Shown: piece by piece, positions 46,688-56,481 of the stretch | Layout: every line of letters begins with the position of its first letter | Numbering within the stretch: the stretch's first letter is position 1 | NCBI RefSeq assembly: GCF_001941845.1 | Contig: NZ_CP018870.1 | Span: forward strand, 4,470,001-4,534,000 | Direction: 5' to 3' | DNA from: Streptomyces sp. TN58 | GTDB lineage: Bacteria > Actinomycetota > Actinomycetes > Streptomycetales > Streptomycetaceae | DNA length: 64,000 nt | The notes under the pieces: model-generated | Told to the model about the DNA's origin: nothing | The model's input: only the letters and a program-made list of their open reading frames with translations | The model's database searches: none | Program-made: the position numbers and the translations under genes

Positions 46688-47068
46688 TCACTTCCCGAAC
46701 AGTTCGAGGTAGGCGTGGCCCAGTACGGGGTACAGGGCCCCGACCATCAGCACGACCCAGATGCCCACGACCCACCAGAGCATCGTCTTCTGGTGGCGCG
46801 GGCCCTTGGACCAGAAGTCCACGGCGATGACACGGAGACCGTTGAGCGCGTGGAACAGGATGGCGGCGACGAGGCCGTACTCCAGCAGCGCGACGATCGG
46901 AGTCTTGTAGGTAGCCACGACATCGTCGTACGCCTCGGGGGAGACGCGGACGAGAGCGGTGTCGAGGACGTGTACGAACAGGAAGAAGAAGATGAGGACG
47001 CCGGTGACTCGATGAGCCACCCAGGACCACATTCCTTCCCGGCCGCGGTACAACGTTCCAGCCGGCAC
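46688..47068 (-). CDS. sdhC: Succinate dehydrogenase cytochrome b556 subunit
   Basis: A 126-residue SdhC with three helices: WVAHRVTGVLIFFFLFVHVLDTAL (the His residues are candidate heme ligands), VALLEYGLVAAILFHALNGLRVIAVD and MLWWVVGIWVVLMVGALYP. GTG at 47068 follows GGAGGG by six bases. First gene of sdhCDAB; its promoter should lie in the 152 bases upstream, which also contain an imperfect palindrome TGTGTGATCAAACA at 47195-47208. Confidence 0.96.
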   Translation of the reverse strand: MPAGTLYRGREGMWSWVAHRVTGVLIFFFLFVHVLDTALVRVSPEAYDDVVATYKTPIVALLEYGLVAAILFHALNGLRVIAVDFWSKGPRHQKTMLWWVVGIWVVLMVGALYPVLGHAYLELFGK

Positions 47069-47220
47069 GGAAAACCCTCCGGAAGCGGGGCGGGGGCCAG
47101 CCGGCTTCTTTGTCGGTCGGGCCCGGCCGGGTACGGTCCACCGGCCCCGGACATCGTAGCGACGAGTTGTCGGTTCCCTCGCGCGGGGTCCGGCTGTGTG
47201 ATCAAACAGGCACGGACGGG

Positions 47221-47787
47221 CTATCCCACAGGGGCGAATAGCCCGATTTCAGCCACAGATGCCCCGTCGGGGCAGGTCAGCCGACGCGTCAGTTCCAGCA
47301 GCCGGGACTGCGCGACACGCCGCAGCTCGTCCGCGGAGAGCGCCCGCTCCTCGTCCACCTCGTGTCCCATCCGCCGGCGGATCGCCCCGAGCAGCTGGTC
47401 GGCCTGCTCCTCCGGCGGGTGCCCGTCCAGGCAGATCACGAAAGCGTGCCCGAACTTCCGTTCGTACTCCGCGTGGGCGGCGTCGAGGGCCAGCAGCGCG
47501 GCGTAGGGCGCCCCGTGGTCCAGCTCGGCCGAGTGCTCCGCGGCCAGCGCCTCGCTCAGATCGGCCTGCGAGAGGTCGTACGAGGCCTCGTCCGCGGCGG
47601 CGAGCAGGGCGCCCGCGTCCGGGTAGGGGCGGTGCGCCGCCATCCGGTGCGCCCAGCGGCGGCTGCCGCAGCAGTGCAGCAGCACCGCCCGGGCGGCCTC
47701 GGCGGACAGGGTGTTGAACCGCGTCAGCCCGGGCTCTGGTCCGGAGTCGGAGCCGCCGCGGGCCTGTGCCGGAAGGTGGCTGGACAG
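47221..47787 (-). CDS. OHCU decarboxylase (UraD-like)
   Basis: A protein of the 2-oxo-4-hydroxy-4-carboxy-5-ureidoimidazoline decarboxylase family, the third step from urate to allantoin: LTRFNTLSAEAARAVLLHCC, RPYPDAGALLAAADEASYDL, HAEYERKFGHAFVICLDG, and a DELRRVAQSRLLELTRRL end. No ATG, GTG or TTG lies near the homologous start. A GAGGAG site precedes two CTG codons (47790 and 47787); CTG at 47787 has ideal spacing and gives 188 residues. The next usable codon, ATG at 47958, would add 57 residues with codons atypical of Streptomyces genes. No other urate gene is nearby. Confidence 0.85.
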   Translation of the reverse strand: MSSHLPAQARGGSDSGPEPGLTRFNTLSAEAARAVLLHCCGSRRWAHRMAAHRPYPDAGALLAAADEASYDLSQADLSEALAAEHSAELDHGAPYAALLALDAAHAEYERKFGHAFVICLDGHPPEEQADQLLGAIRRRMGHEVDEERALSADELRRVAQSRLLELTRRLTCPDGASVAEIGLFAPVG

Positions 47788-48149
47788 CAGGGGGCTCCTC
47801 GGGGCGCGGCGCGGATGTGCCGCAACGCTATCGACGCAGGGCAGGGTGTGTCGTAGCCGGGCGGTGATTTCACGCGGAAGTGAGCCGAAAGGATGACGTG
47901 CGCGCCGCGGGCAGGCATGGTGGGATGCCCGAAAGGGGAGGGCGACCGAGGCCGCCACCCCCCACAGGAGAGGCCCCGGCCGCCATCCGTCACGGGCTCG
48001 TGCGACAAGCCCGTACCCCTGTCAGCGTCTCGGGTGCGGTTTGTGTCACACCTCGCTCCGCGCAGGATTGGTTGCACGTTGTATCACTCGTGGACGAGCG
48101 GTGCTTGAAGGCCGTAACGTGCTGATTTGCGCCACACGTACAGGACAGG
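47788..48149. other. Divergent intergenic region, 362 bases, no gene seen
   Basis: Between the UraD-like gene and the sigma-factor gene. It should contain both promoters, but no convincing -35/-10 pair was found. A short GTGTCACAC palindrome sits at about 48042-48050. Reading frames crossing it have poor codon use. Confidence 0.5.
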
Positions 48150-48911
48150 TTGGGGACTTTGCTGGGGGACGACGCGGAGCTGACCGCCGCCGTGCTCGCG
48201 GCACAGGGCGGCGACGAGAACGCGTTCCGTGCTGTGTACCGCGCCGTGCATCCACGCCTGCTCGGTTACGTACGCACGCTCGTCGGAGACGGCGACGCCG
48301 AGGACGTGACCTCCGAGGCCTGGCTGCAGATAGCCCGCGACCTCGACTCCTTCACCGGCGACGCCGACCGCTTCCGCGGCTGGGCCGCCCGGATCGCCCG
48401 CAACCGGGCACTGGACCACATACGCATGCGCGGCCGCCGGCCCGCCATCGGCGGCGACGACACCGAGCTGACGGGCTGGGCCGCCGAGTGCGACACCGCC
48501 GGCGCGGCGATGGAGTCCCTCGACACCGGGCGCACCATGGCGCTCATCGCCCAGCTGCCCCAGGACCAGGCCGAGGCGGTCGTCCTGAGGGTGGTGGTCG
48601 GCCTCGACGCCAAGAGCGCGGCCGAGACCCTGGGCAAGCGGCCCGGCGCCGTACGCACCGCCGCGCACCGCGGGCTGAAGAAGCTCGCGGAACTGCTCGC
48701 CGCGCAGGGCGCGGACAGCGGATTCGAGGCCGGACCGGGCACCGGCGCCAAGGCCGGCGTCACGGTCGGCCATAATGCCGATGGCCATGCGTGGGACGGC
48801 GGGGGCGGGAGGGATCTCGACGCCGTACCCGCCCAGCGTGGCCGGGGCGGCAGCTACGCGGAACAAACCGGTGTGACGCATTCACGTTGGCGGACGCAGA
48901 AGGACATGTGA
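48150..48911 (+). CDS. ECF-type RNA polymerase sigma factor
   Basis: A 253-residue sigma factor. Region 2 spans about residues 25-95 (FRAVYRAVHPRLLGYVRTLVGD, AEDVTSEAWLQIARDL, FRGWAARIARNRALDHIR); region 4 about 130-185 (LPQDQAEAVVLRVVVGLDAKSAAETLGKRPGAVRTAAHRGLKKL). An unusual 65-residue Gly-rich C-terminal extension follows. The start is TTG at 48150, or TTG at 48159. Its stop overlaps the next ATG (TGATG), and that gene encodes a single-pass membrane protein, probably its anti-sigma factor. The regulon is unknown. Confidence 0.93.
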   Translation: MGTLLGDDAELTAAVLAAQGGDENAFRAVYRAVHPRLLGYVRTLVGDGDAEDVTSEAWLQIARDLDSFTGDADRFRGWAARIARNRALDHIRMRGRRPAIGGDDTELTGWAAECDTAGAAMESLDTGRTMALIAQLPQDQAEAVVLRVVVGLDAKSAAETLGKRPGAVRTAAHRGLKKLAELLAAQGADSGFEAGPGTGAKAGVTVGHNADGHAWDGGGGRDLDAVPAQRGRGGSYAEQTGVTHSRWRTQKDM

Positions 48912-49933
48912 TGGCCGACGAGCGCGACAGGTGGCTGGACGAGGCCGCGGCGGAAGCATTCCTGCGCGGCGGACCGACGGAACCTGTGGGGCCCGCCGCC
49001 GACACGCGTGCCGCGATGGAGGCCGCCCGGCTGCGGGCCGCCCTGGACGCCCTGGGCGCGATGGCGGCGCCGGCGCCCCCGGGCGGAGAGCTGCCCGGCG
49101 AGAGCGCGGCGTTGGACGCCTACCGCGCGGCGCGCGGCACGGCGCGTCCCGCCGCCGTGCCGTCCCGGCCCGACGGAGCCGACGAACCCGTGGTCGACCT
49201 CGGCCGCGTCCTCCCCGTGCCCGGGACCGCACCGGCCCGACGGCGCGCCCGGACCGTGAGCTTCGGCCTGGCCGCCGCCCTCGCCAGTGTCGCCGCCGGC
49301 GGACTGGCCGCCGCGGCCGGCGCCGGACTGCTGGACCGGGCCCGGCACGACACCGCGGCGCCCGGACCGGCGACGTCCGTCAGCGCAGGCGAGAGCCCGG
49401 TCCCCGGCGTCGGCACCGGCGCCCCGACCCTCACGCCGAAGCTGCTGCCCACCCCGCTGCCGGGCGGCTCGAACCCGCCGTACGCCCCCGCGACCCCGTC
49501 GCCGGGCCCGGACGGGCATACGACACCCGGCGCCACGGCGGGCCCCGACGCCTCCACGGGCACCACCACGATCGGCGGCGGCTGGGGCGGGGACGTCCAG
49601 GACGACCGCAGCGGTCCCGGCGACCGCGAAGGCGGCCGCGACACCCTGGGCACCGGCGAACTCGGCAAGGACCGCCAGCGCGAGCAGGACAGCCGGCTCA
49701 AGGCGGACCTCTGCCAGGAGTACCGCAAGGGCCGGCTCGACGACGCCCGGCGTGAGCGGCTCTCGCGCCTGGCCGACGGACTCCTGCGGATCCCCACCTA
49801 CTGCGCCTCGGTGCTGGACGGGGAGCGCGACGGCACCAGGCGCCGCGACGCCCCGCAGGGGGGCACGACGCTCCGGGCGCCGTCGATGTCACCGGCCGTC
49901 CCGCAGGACTCCGCAGGCCTGGGCACGCGCTGA
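48911..49933 (+). CDS. Probable membrane-bound anti-sigma factor
   Basis: A 340-residue protein coupled to the sigma gene. About 115 cytoplasmic residues rich in Ala and Glu, one transmembrane helix (VSFGLAAALASVAAGGLAAAAGAGLL), then a long outer part rich in Pro, Thr and Gly, with a terminal domain (LKADLCQEYRKGRLDDARRERLSRLADGL) containing two Cys. Position and topology suggest an anti-sigma factor, but no zinc-binding HxxxCxxC motif of the ZAS class is seen, so this is inference from context. Confidence 0.85.
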   Translation: MADERDRWLDEAAAEAFLRGGPTEPVGPAADTRAAMEAARLRAALDALGAMAAPAPPGGELPGESAALDAYRAARGTARPAAVPSRPDGADEPVVDLGRVLPVPGTAPARRRARTVSFGLAAALASVAAGGLAAAAGAGLLDRARHDTAAPGPATSVSAGESPVPGVGTGAPTLTPKLLPTPLPGGSNPPYAPATPSPGPDGHTTPGATAGPDASTGTTTIGGGWGGDVQDDRSGPGDREGGRDTLGTGELGKDRQREQDSRLKADLCQEYRKGRLDDARRERLSRLADGLLRIPTYCASVLDGERDGTRRRDAPQGGTTLRAPSMSPAVPQDSAGLGTR

Positions 49934-49953
49934 CCCGTACCCGGCCGGCCCGC

Positions 49954-50044
49954 GCCGAAGACCGGCGCCGAGGACAGCCGCCGAGGACAGCCGCCGAAGA
50001 CAGCCGCCGAAGACATGTGCCGAAGACATGCGCTGAAACATGTG
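49954..50044. repeat. Seven tandem 13-bp units
   Basis: Units GCCGAAGACCGGC, GCCGAGGACAGCC (twice), GCCGAAGACAGCC, GCCGAAGACATGT, GCCGAAGACATGC and a degenerate GCTGAAACATGTG run head to tail with period 13. The copies drift step by step from left to right. They sit between the membrane-protein gene and the candidate small RNA. Confidence 0.85.
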
Positions 50045-50094
50045 CTGACCTGCCTGTAACACTTTTCGAACCGGTGGCGCAGTACTAGACGAGC

Positions 50095-50200
50095 CGACTG
50101 GTCATCGGCCGCGCATGAGCCGGGGTTCCCCCCGTACCCCTGGGCTCTGCGCAACCGGCGCGGGCGGGGCACGTTCCCCCGGCCCTGCCCGCGCCCATTA
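50095..50200 (+). ncRNA. Candidate 6C-type small RNA
   Basis: Two strong stem-loops with C-rich loops. Stem 1 runs 50111-50152 (GCGCA, GAGCC and GGGGT segments each pair with their complements) and exposes a loop UCCCCCCGU with six C. Stem 2 runs 50157-50195 (nine plus four pairs) and exposes a loop with five C. Paired stem-loops with runs of C define the actinobacterial 6C RNA. A TACTAG box at 50083-50088 would start the transcript near 50095, giving about 105 nt. The strand is set by that box and the C-rich loops. It occupies a 418-base gap (49934-50351) without genes. Confidence 0.5.
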
Positions 50201-50221
50201 CCTCGACCCGGTCAACGGGAC

Positions 50222-50274
50222 AGGCCGTCCCCTTCGTGACACGCCGGCAGGGCGGGTCACGGAAGGGACGGCCT
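50222..50274 (-). terminator. Terminator of the L,D-transpeptidase gene
   Basis: Arms 50222-50240 and 50256-50274 pair over 19 bases with two mismatches around a 15-base loop, about 80 bases after the transpeptidase stop. Confidence 0.65.
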
Positions 50275-50351
50275 GAGGTGTTTCACCGGCCCGTGGCGGC
50301 AGGTGCGGTCGGGGCCCGGATCCCGGGCCCCCGGCATCACGCCCTGCGGGC

Positions 50352-51230
50352 TCACCAGTAGACGACGACCTTGTCGCCGACCTTCACTTCGTCGAAGAGC
50401 TTCGACAGCTTGCCCTTGTCGCGGACGTTCACGCAGCCGTGCGAGGCGCCGTTGTAGCCGCGGGCGGCGAAGTCCGCGGAGTAGTGCACGGCCTGGCCGC
50501 CGCTGAAGAACATCGCGTACGGCATCGGCGTGTGGTAGATCGTCGACGTCCAGTCCTTGGCCTTCCAGCCCACGTTGAACACGCCCTCGCGGGTCGGGGT
50601 GTTCTCCGAGCCGAAGCGCACGTCCATCGTCGAGACGACCTTGCCGTCGATCATCCAGGCGAGGGTGCGGCTCTCCTTGCTGATGCACATGACGCGGCCC
50701 GTCATACAGCGCGGGTCCGGCGCGGCGACCTCGATGGTGGTCGGCGGGCGCAGCTCGTCGGCGGTGGGCTTCTTGCTGGCGCTCTGGATCTTCTTCCAGG
50801 TCTTCTCGTCGACGCCGCCGGTCGCGTCCAGGCCGTTCTTCGACTGGAAGGACTTCACCGCGGCCGTGGTCTTCGAGCCGTAGAAGCCGGTCGGTGCCAC
50901 GGTCATCAGCTTGAGCTGCTTCAGACGGGCCTGGAGCTCGCGGACCTGCTCGCTCTCGTCGCCGTTGGCCATGATCTGCTTCACCGAGGGCGAAGGCGAG
51001 GCCGACGGGGAGGCGGAGGCGGAGGCGGAGGCCGAGGCGGAGGCCGACGGGGAGGCGGCCTTGTCGTCGGTGCTCGGGGAGGCTTCGGGGGTGGCGCCCG
51101 CCGTGGGCGATGACGGTGCCGCGGAGGAGGAGCCGGCCGACTCCGTCTTCTGCGGACCGCAGGCGGTCGCGGCGAGCGCGACGGCGGTGGCGACCCCGAT
51201 CGTGCGGATTATGACTCTCTGGCGCTGCAT
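50352..51230 (-). CDS. L,D-transpeptidase lipoprotein with peptidoglycan-binding domain
   Basis: A 292-residue secreted protein. The signal peptide ends in a lipobox-like ATAC, suggesting lipidation. A Ser/Ala/Pro linker (an SA dipeptide repeat) leads to a peptidoglycan-binding domain 1 ([30 protein letters not shown]) and a YkuD catalytic domain with the SHGCVNVR motif, catalytic Cys at about residue 266. Such enzymes form 3-3 cross-links between peptide stems. GGGGGAC precedes the ATG. A hairpin follows the gene. Confidence 0.95.
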   Translation of the reverse strand: MQRQRVIIRTIGVATAVALAATACGPQKTESAGSSSAAPSSPTAGATPEASPSTDDKAASPSASASASASASASPSASPSPSVKQIMANGDESEQVRELQARLKQLKLMTVAPTGFYGSKTTAAVKSFQSKNGLDATGGVDEKTWKKIQSASKKPTADELRPPTTIEVAAPDPRCMTGRVMCISKESRTLAWMIDGKVVSTMDVRFGSENTPTREGVFNVGWKAKDWTSTIYHTPMPYAMFFSGGQAVHYSADFAARGYNGASHGCVNVRDKGKLSKLFDEVKVGDKVVVYW

Positions 51231-51409
51231 TGCAGTCCCCCGGTTTCTACGTCGTGTATCTAGGTGATGCCTGGCGCGCGCGGAGAGTTGCACAGGGTCC
51301 CGGGATGTTGCGCCATTGTGACCAGCAACCGTCCGCGGCCTCACGAGGCGGCGCGCGGGCACGGTTGTACCAGCCCCGCGCCCGGTTGCTCTACGGAGGA
51401 CTTCGTCAC

Positions 51410-52990
<1,581 letters not shown>

Positions 52991-53035
52991 AACAGGGTGG
53001 ACTGTCAGGTGCGTCCCCATGGGACACTCCTGCCC

Positions 53036-53686
53036 ATGCTGGGTGTCACCGATCTGCCGACGTACCTCGCCGGCCTCGTCCTGATCATTCTGTTGCCGGG
53101 ACCGAACTCGCTCTACGTGCTGTCCGTCGCCGCCCGCCGCGGTGTGCGCACGGGCTACAAGGCCGCCGCCGGGGTGTTCACCGGCGACGCCGTGCTGATG
53201 GCGCTGACCGCCGTGGGCGCCGGGGCCCTGCTCCGGACGAGCCCGCTGGTCTTCACCGTGGTGAAGTTCCTCGGCGCGGGGTACCTGGCCTGGCTGGCCG
53301 TCGGGATGATGCGGGGCGCCTGGGCGCTGTGGCGCACGCGCCGGGAGCGGGACGACGCGCGGGCCGCGGGCGCCGCCGACCCGGCCGGCAACGAGCGGCC
53401 CTACCGCCGCGCCCTGCTGATCAGCCTCCTCAACCCGAAGGCCATCCTCTTCCTGATGTCCTTCTTCGTGCAGTTCGTGGACCCGTCCTACGCCTACCCG
53501 GCGCTGTCCTTCCTGGTCCTCGGCGGGCTGCTGCAGGCCGGCAGCTTCCTCTACCTGACGCTGCTGATATTCGGCGGCACCCGCCTGTCGGAGTCCTTCC
53601 GCCGCCGCAAGCGGCTGTCGGCCGGGGCGACGTCGGCGGCAGGCGTGCTGTTCCTGGGCTTCGCGGCCAAGCTCGCCACCGGCTGA
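53036..53686 (+). CDS. LysE/RhtB-family amino-acid exporter
   Basis: A 216-residue membrane protein with six helices and the LysE-family N-terminal signature PGPNSLYVLSVAARRGVRTGYKAA, a LGAGYLAWLAVGMMRGA segment and SLLNPKAILFLMSFFVQFV. Closest by eye to LeuE-type exporters of leucine and related residues; the substrate is not certain. ATG at 53036 is chosen from the family start; no good Shine-Dalgarno site. It starts 45 bases after the mutase gene on the same strand. Confidence 0.92.
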   Translation: MLGVTDLPTYLAGLVLIILLPGPNSLYVLSVAARRGVRTGYKAAAGVFTGDAVLMALTAVGAGALLRTSPLVFTVVKFLGAGYLAWLAVGMMRGAWALWRTRRERDDARAAGAADPAGNERPYRRALLISLLNPKAILFLMSFFVQFVDPSYAYPALSFLVLGGLLQAGSFLYLTLLIFGGTRLSESFRRRKRLSAGATSAAGVLFLGFAAKLATG

Positions 53687-53814
53687 TGGGCGCGCGAGTT
53701 TACCCTCGCGTCAACCCGGTCATGCGTCCAGAGGCGGTGTTTCTTTCCCCTAACGGCATGAACTTTTCGTGATCCCCGGTCAGTTGACCCATCCGTGGGC
53801 CTACCCTTCAACGG

Positions 53815-55068
53815 GTGAACCAGTTGATGTCCCGCGAGTCCCAGACCCTCCAGCCCGTCGTGTCCGACCGGCCCGAGCTGCCCGGCAAACTTCCGGACCA
53901 CCTGCGCACCGAACTGATCGCCTTCCGCCGGGACTTGCACATGCACCCGGAGCTCGGACACCAGGAATTCCGCACCACCGCGGCGATCAAGGCCAGGCTT
54001 GAGAAGGCCGGTCTGCGACCACGGGTCCTGAAGTCCGGCACCGGCCTGATCTGTGACGTGGGCACCTGGGACGGGGGCCGGCCGATGCTGGCCCTGCGCG
54101 CGGACATCGACGCCCTGCCCATCCCGGACACCAAGACGCACGTCGCGTACCGCTCGACCGCCCCGGACCGCGCCCACGCCTGCGGGCACGACGTGCACAC
54201 CGCCGTCGTGCTCGGCGCCGGACTCGTCCTCGCCGAGCTCGACCGGCAGGGGCTCCTGCCCCGGCCCGTACGGCTGCTCTTCCAGCCCGCCGAGGAGGTG
54301 CTGCCCGGCGGCGCCACGGACGCCATCGAGTCCGGGGTGCTGGACGGAGTGGGCCGGATCGTCGCCGTCCACTGCGACCCCCGGGTCGACGCCGGCCGGA
54401 TCGGGCTGCGGCCCGGTCCGATCACCTCCGCCTGCGACCGGCTGGAGGTCACCCTCACCGGATCCGGCGGGCACACCGCCCGACCGCACCTGACCACCGA
54501 CCTGGTGACGGCCGCCGCCCGCGTGGCCGTCGACGCGCCGGCCCTGCTCGCCCGCCGGATGGACGCCCGCTCGGGCATGTCGGTCACCTGGGGCCGGATC
54601 GAGTCCGGACACGCCTGCAACGTGATCCCGATGCACGCCGAGCTGTCCGGAACCGTACGGTGCCTGGACCTCGCCGCCTGGCACGAGGCGCCGGACATGA
54701 TCCACGCGGCGATCGACGAGATCGCGACCATGCACGGGGCCAAGTTCGAGATCAACCACGTGCGCGGCGTGCCGCCGGTGGTCAACGACCCGGTGATCAC
54801 GGAACTGCTGCGCGAGGCGATGGGGGCCCGCCGGGGAGCGGAGTCGGTCGAGGACACCGAGCAGAGCCTGGGCGGGGAGGACTTCTCCTGGTACCTGGAG
54901 CACGTGCCGGGCGCCATGGCCCGTCTCGGGGTCCGTACGCCGGGCGACACGGCCAAGCGCGATCTGCACCGCGGGGACTTCGACGTGGACGAGGACGCCA
55001 TCGCCGTGGGGGTCGAGTTCTTCACGGCCGCGGCACTTCTCGACGGCCACCGCACGGGGCGGGGATGA
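53815..55068 (+). CDS. M20-family amidohydrolase
   Basis: A 417-residue peptidase M20D-type amidohydrolase, like hippurate hydrolases or N-acyl-amino-acid deacylases. Family marks: RRDLHMHPELGHQEF, LALRADIDALPI, HACGHDVHTAVVLGAG (metal ligands), FQPAEEVLPGGA, GSGGHTARPH and GGEDFSWYLEHVPG. Substrate unknown. GTG at 53815 has no Shine-Dalgarno site, but TACCCT lies seven bases before it, so leaderless translation is likely; ATG at 53827 is possible. Confidence 0.93.
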   Translation: MNQLMSRESQTLQPVVSDRPELPGKLPDHLRTELIAFRRDLHMHPELGHQEFRTTAAIKARLEKAGLRPRVLKSGTGLICDVGTWDGGRPMLALRADIDALPIPDTKTHVAYRSTAPDRAHACGHDVHTAVVLGAGLVLAELDRQGLLPRPVRLLFQPAEEVLPGGATDAIESGVLDGVGRIVAVHCDPRVDAGRIGLRPGPITSACDRLEVTLTGSGGHTARPHLTTDLVTAAARVAVDAPALLARRMDARSGMSVTWGRIESGHACNVIPMHAELSGTVRCLDLAAWHEAPDMIHAAIDEIATMHGAKFEINHVRGVPPVVNDPVITELLREAMGARRGAESVEDTEQSLGGEDFSWYLEHVPGAMARLGVRTPGDTAKRDLHRGDFDVDEDAIAVGVEFFTAAALLDGHRTGRG

Positions 55069-55082
55069 GATCACTGACGGAA

Positions 55083-55110
55083 GAGGGGCCGGACCGGCGT
55101 CCGGCCCCTC
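55083..55110. terminator. Terminator between M20 gene and secreted-protein genes
   Basis: GAGGGGCCGGAC (55083-55094), loop CGGC, GTCCGGCCCCTC (55099-55110): a perfect 12-bp stem between convergent genes. Confidence 0.85.
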
Positions 55111-55190
55111 CGAGAGGGGGTGGCGCCGTTCCTCCCTACTGCTCGCAGCCCTTCAGAGCCGCGGTGGGGAGGTCATAGGCCCCTCGACGG

Positions 55191-55520
55191 TCAGATCATC
55201 CACTGCTCGTATCCGAGCTTGTAGATGCCTGCGTTCGGGGCACCGGGGCATGTGGCGGACGACGTCTGCCCGTTCTGCTTGCTGTCGCCCCTGATGACGG
55301 ACTGGGTGCCGTGGGAGTCGATACAGGTCACCTTGACGCGAAAGCGCTGAATAAAGGGAAGCAAGCCCGAACAGCGAGCGTATCCCGTCGCGCCGGACTG
55401 CCATGTCGTGCAGTCGATTGCAGCGGCACCCGTGGTGGCCGCTGCTGCGGAAGGCGCGGTAATGAGAGACGCTGCCGCCATTCCGAATCCGATGAGGGTG
55501 GCTATCTTCGCCTTGTGCAT
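55191..55520 (-). CDS. Small secreted four-Cys protein A
   Basis: A 109-residue precursor with a clear Sec signal peptide (MHKAKIATLIGFGMAAASL, cleavage after an APSAAAA stretch). The mature part of about 75 residues has four Cys in the order Cx2W, CSG, VTCI and TSSATC, probably forming two disulfides. It is a paralogue of the next gene upstream (55554-55925): they share CxxW, YxxCSG or AYCSG, FxVKxTCI and TSSATC-x4-N. GGGGAG precedes the ATG. Codons and GC are less biased than in neighbours. Function unknown. Confidence 0.85.
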   Translation of the reverse strand: MHKAKIATLIGFGMAAASLITAPSAAAATTGAAAIDCTTWQSGATGYARCSGLLPFIQRFRVKVTCIDSHGTQSVIRGDSKQNGQTSSATCPGAPNAGIYKLGYEQWMI

Positions 55521-55553
55521 GTCTTTTCTCCCCGATTTTTGTTGCACGAAGGT

Positions 55554-55925
55554 TTAGGCGGACTGCACGGTGCCCACGGTCAGGACGCCGACATTGGGGT
55601 CGCTCGAGCACGTTGCGCTGGAGGTCTCATTCGTGTGTCTCTTCGGTCCGAGCACGGTGAACGTCTGGCCGCGGTGGTTGATGCAGGTGAGCTTCACCTG
55701 GAACGTGTCGGCCCAGGCCATTCCGCTGCAATAAGCAGCTCCGCCCCACGGCGGCCCACCCGTCTTCCACATGTTGCAGCTTGCGTCCTGCGGACCGGGC
55801 TTCGCGCCGGAAGCGACGGCTGGAGCTGTTCCAGTGGGGCTTGCGGCGACAGCCGGCGTTCCCACACCCACGGATAAGACGGTCAGCGCCACGGCGCCCA
55901 GCTGAACGATCGACTTCTTCTTCAT
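55554..55925 (-). CDS. Small secreted four-Cys protein B
   Basis: A 123-residue precursor: signal peptide MKKKSIVQLGAVALTVLSVG ending at AVAASP, an Ala/Pro/Thr spacer, then a domain with CNMWKTGG, AYCSGMAW, FQVKLTCINHRG and TSSATCSSDPNVG, paralogous to protein A. It is first of the pair; A begins 33 bases after its stop. GGAGAC precedes the ATG. Upstream is an AT-rich gap. Possibly acquired by transfer; function unknown. Confidence 0.85.
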   Translation of the reverse strand: MKKKSIVQLGAVALTVLSVGVGTPAVAASPTGTAPAVASGAKPGPQDASCNMWKTGGPPWGGAAYCSGMAWADTFQVKLTCINHRGQTFTVLGPKRHTNETSSATCSSDPNVGVLTVGTVQSA

Positions 55926-56396
55926 GTCTCCGCTTCTCGTTTGGATTCTTTTCACTCGCCTTGAGGCCGGTCGGCGCAGCAATATTCACGCAGGGTCGAT
56001 TGCACCCGGAAGGCAGCGCCTCGAGTGAATATCTGACCAACCGAACCCCTTGGCTTGGTCATCAGACATGGAGGAGCGGGGGCAGGTCAATCTCTTTAGC
56101 GCGGTGTGGCGTGCCTCACGCCGTGTGCGGGGAGTGGCGATCAAGACAAGCTGACGGAATGACGTCTATTGGCTGAATTTACCTATTGCCAATAAGGCTC
56201 ATTTGATATACGGAGGGGCGGCTGCGCTTTTCTGGAATTCTGAATTCCAGCCCGAATGATCCCTATTCGAGGTGGGGAGAGGTCGCGTGGGGGTCGATGA
56301 GGGAGCAGTCGCCCCCTCGGATGCGTGACGGAAAGTAGCCAAGCGTGCGGTAGCGGTTGCGATGCGCGTCGATCCGATAACGACTCATGAACGGGC
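55926..56396. other. AT-richer intergenic stretch with several palindromes
   Basis: No gene is seen. The region is visibly less GC-rich than the rest. It holds ATATTCAC (55982-55989) with GTGAATAT (56025-56032); ATTGGC (56168-56173) with GCCAAT (56188-56193); and a perfect palindrome CTGGAATTC-T-GAATTCCAG (56232-56250). The promoter of protein B should lie at its left end and that of bmpA just past its right end. Confidence 0.6.
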
Positions 56397-56425
56397 CTTT
56401 AACTGACATCTACGCGCGTTACGAT
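56397..56425 (+). promoter_or_regulatory. bmpA promoter with CTACGCGCGTTA operator
   Basis: A TTTAAC (56398-56403) and TACGAT (56420-56425) are 16 bases apart. CTACGCGCGTTA (56410-56421), two mismatches from the perfect palindrome found at 57682, overlaps the spacer and -10, so a bound protein would block transcription. Confidence 0.5.
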
Positions 56426-56481
56426 CGCCGCGACACCAGCGCCGGTCGTGGCGCTTCGGTCAGGTTTTGAAGGAGCCTCCC

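Noticed and set aside
47788..47958. N-terminal extension of the UraD-like protein to ATG 47958
   Set aside because: Codons such as CTA, TTT and CTT are atypical here, and homology begins after 47787.
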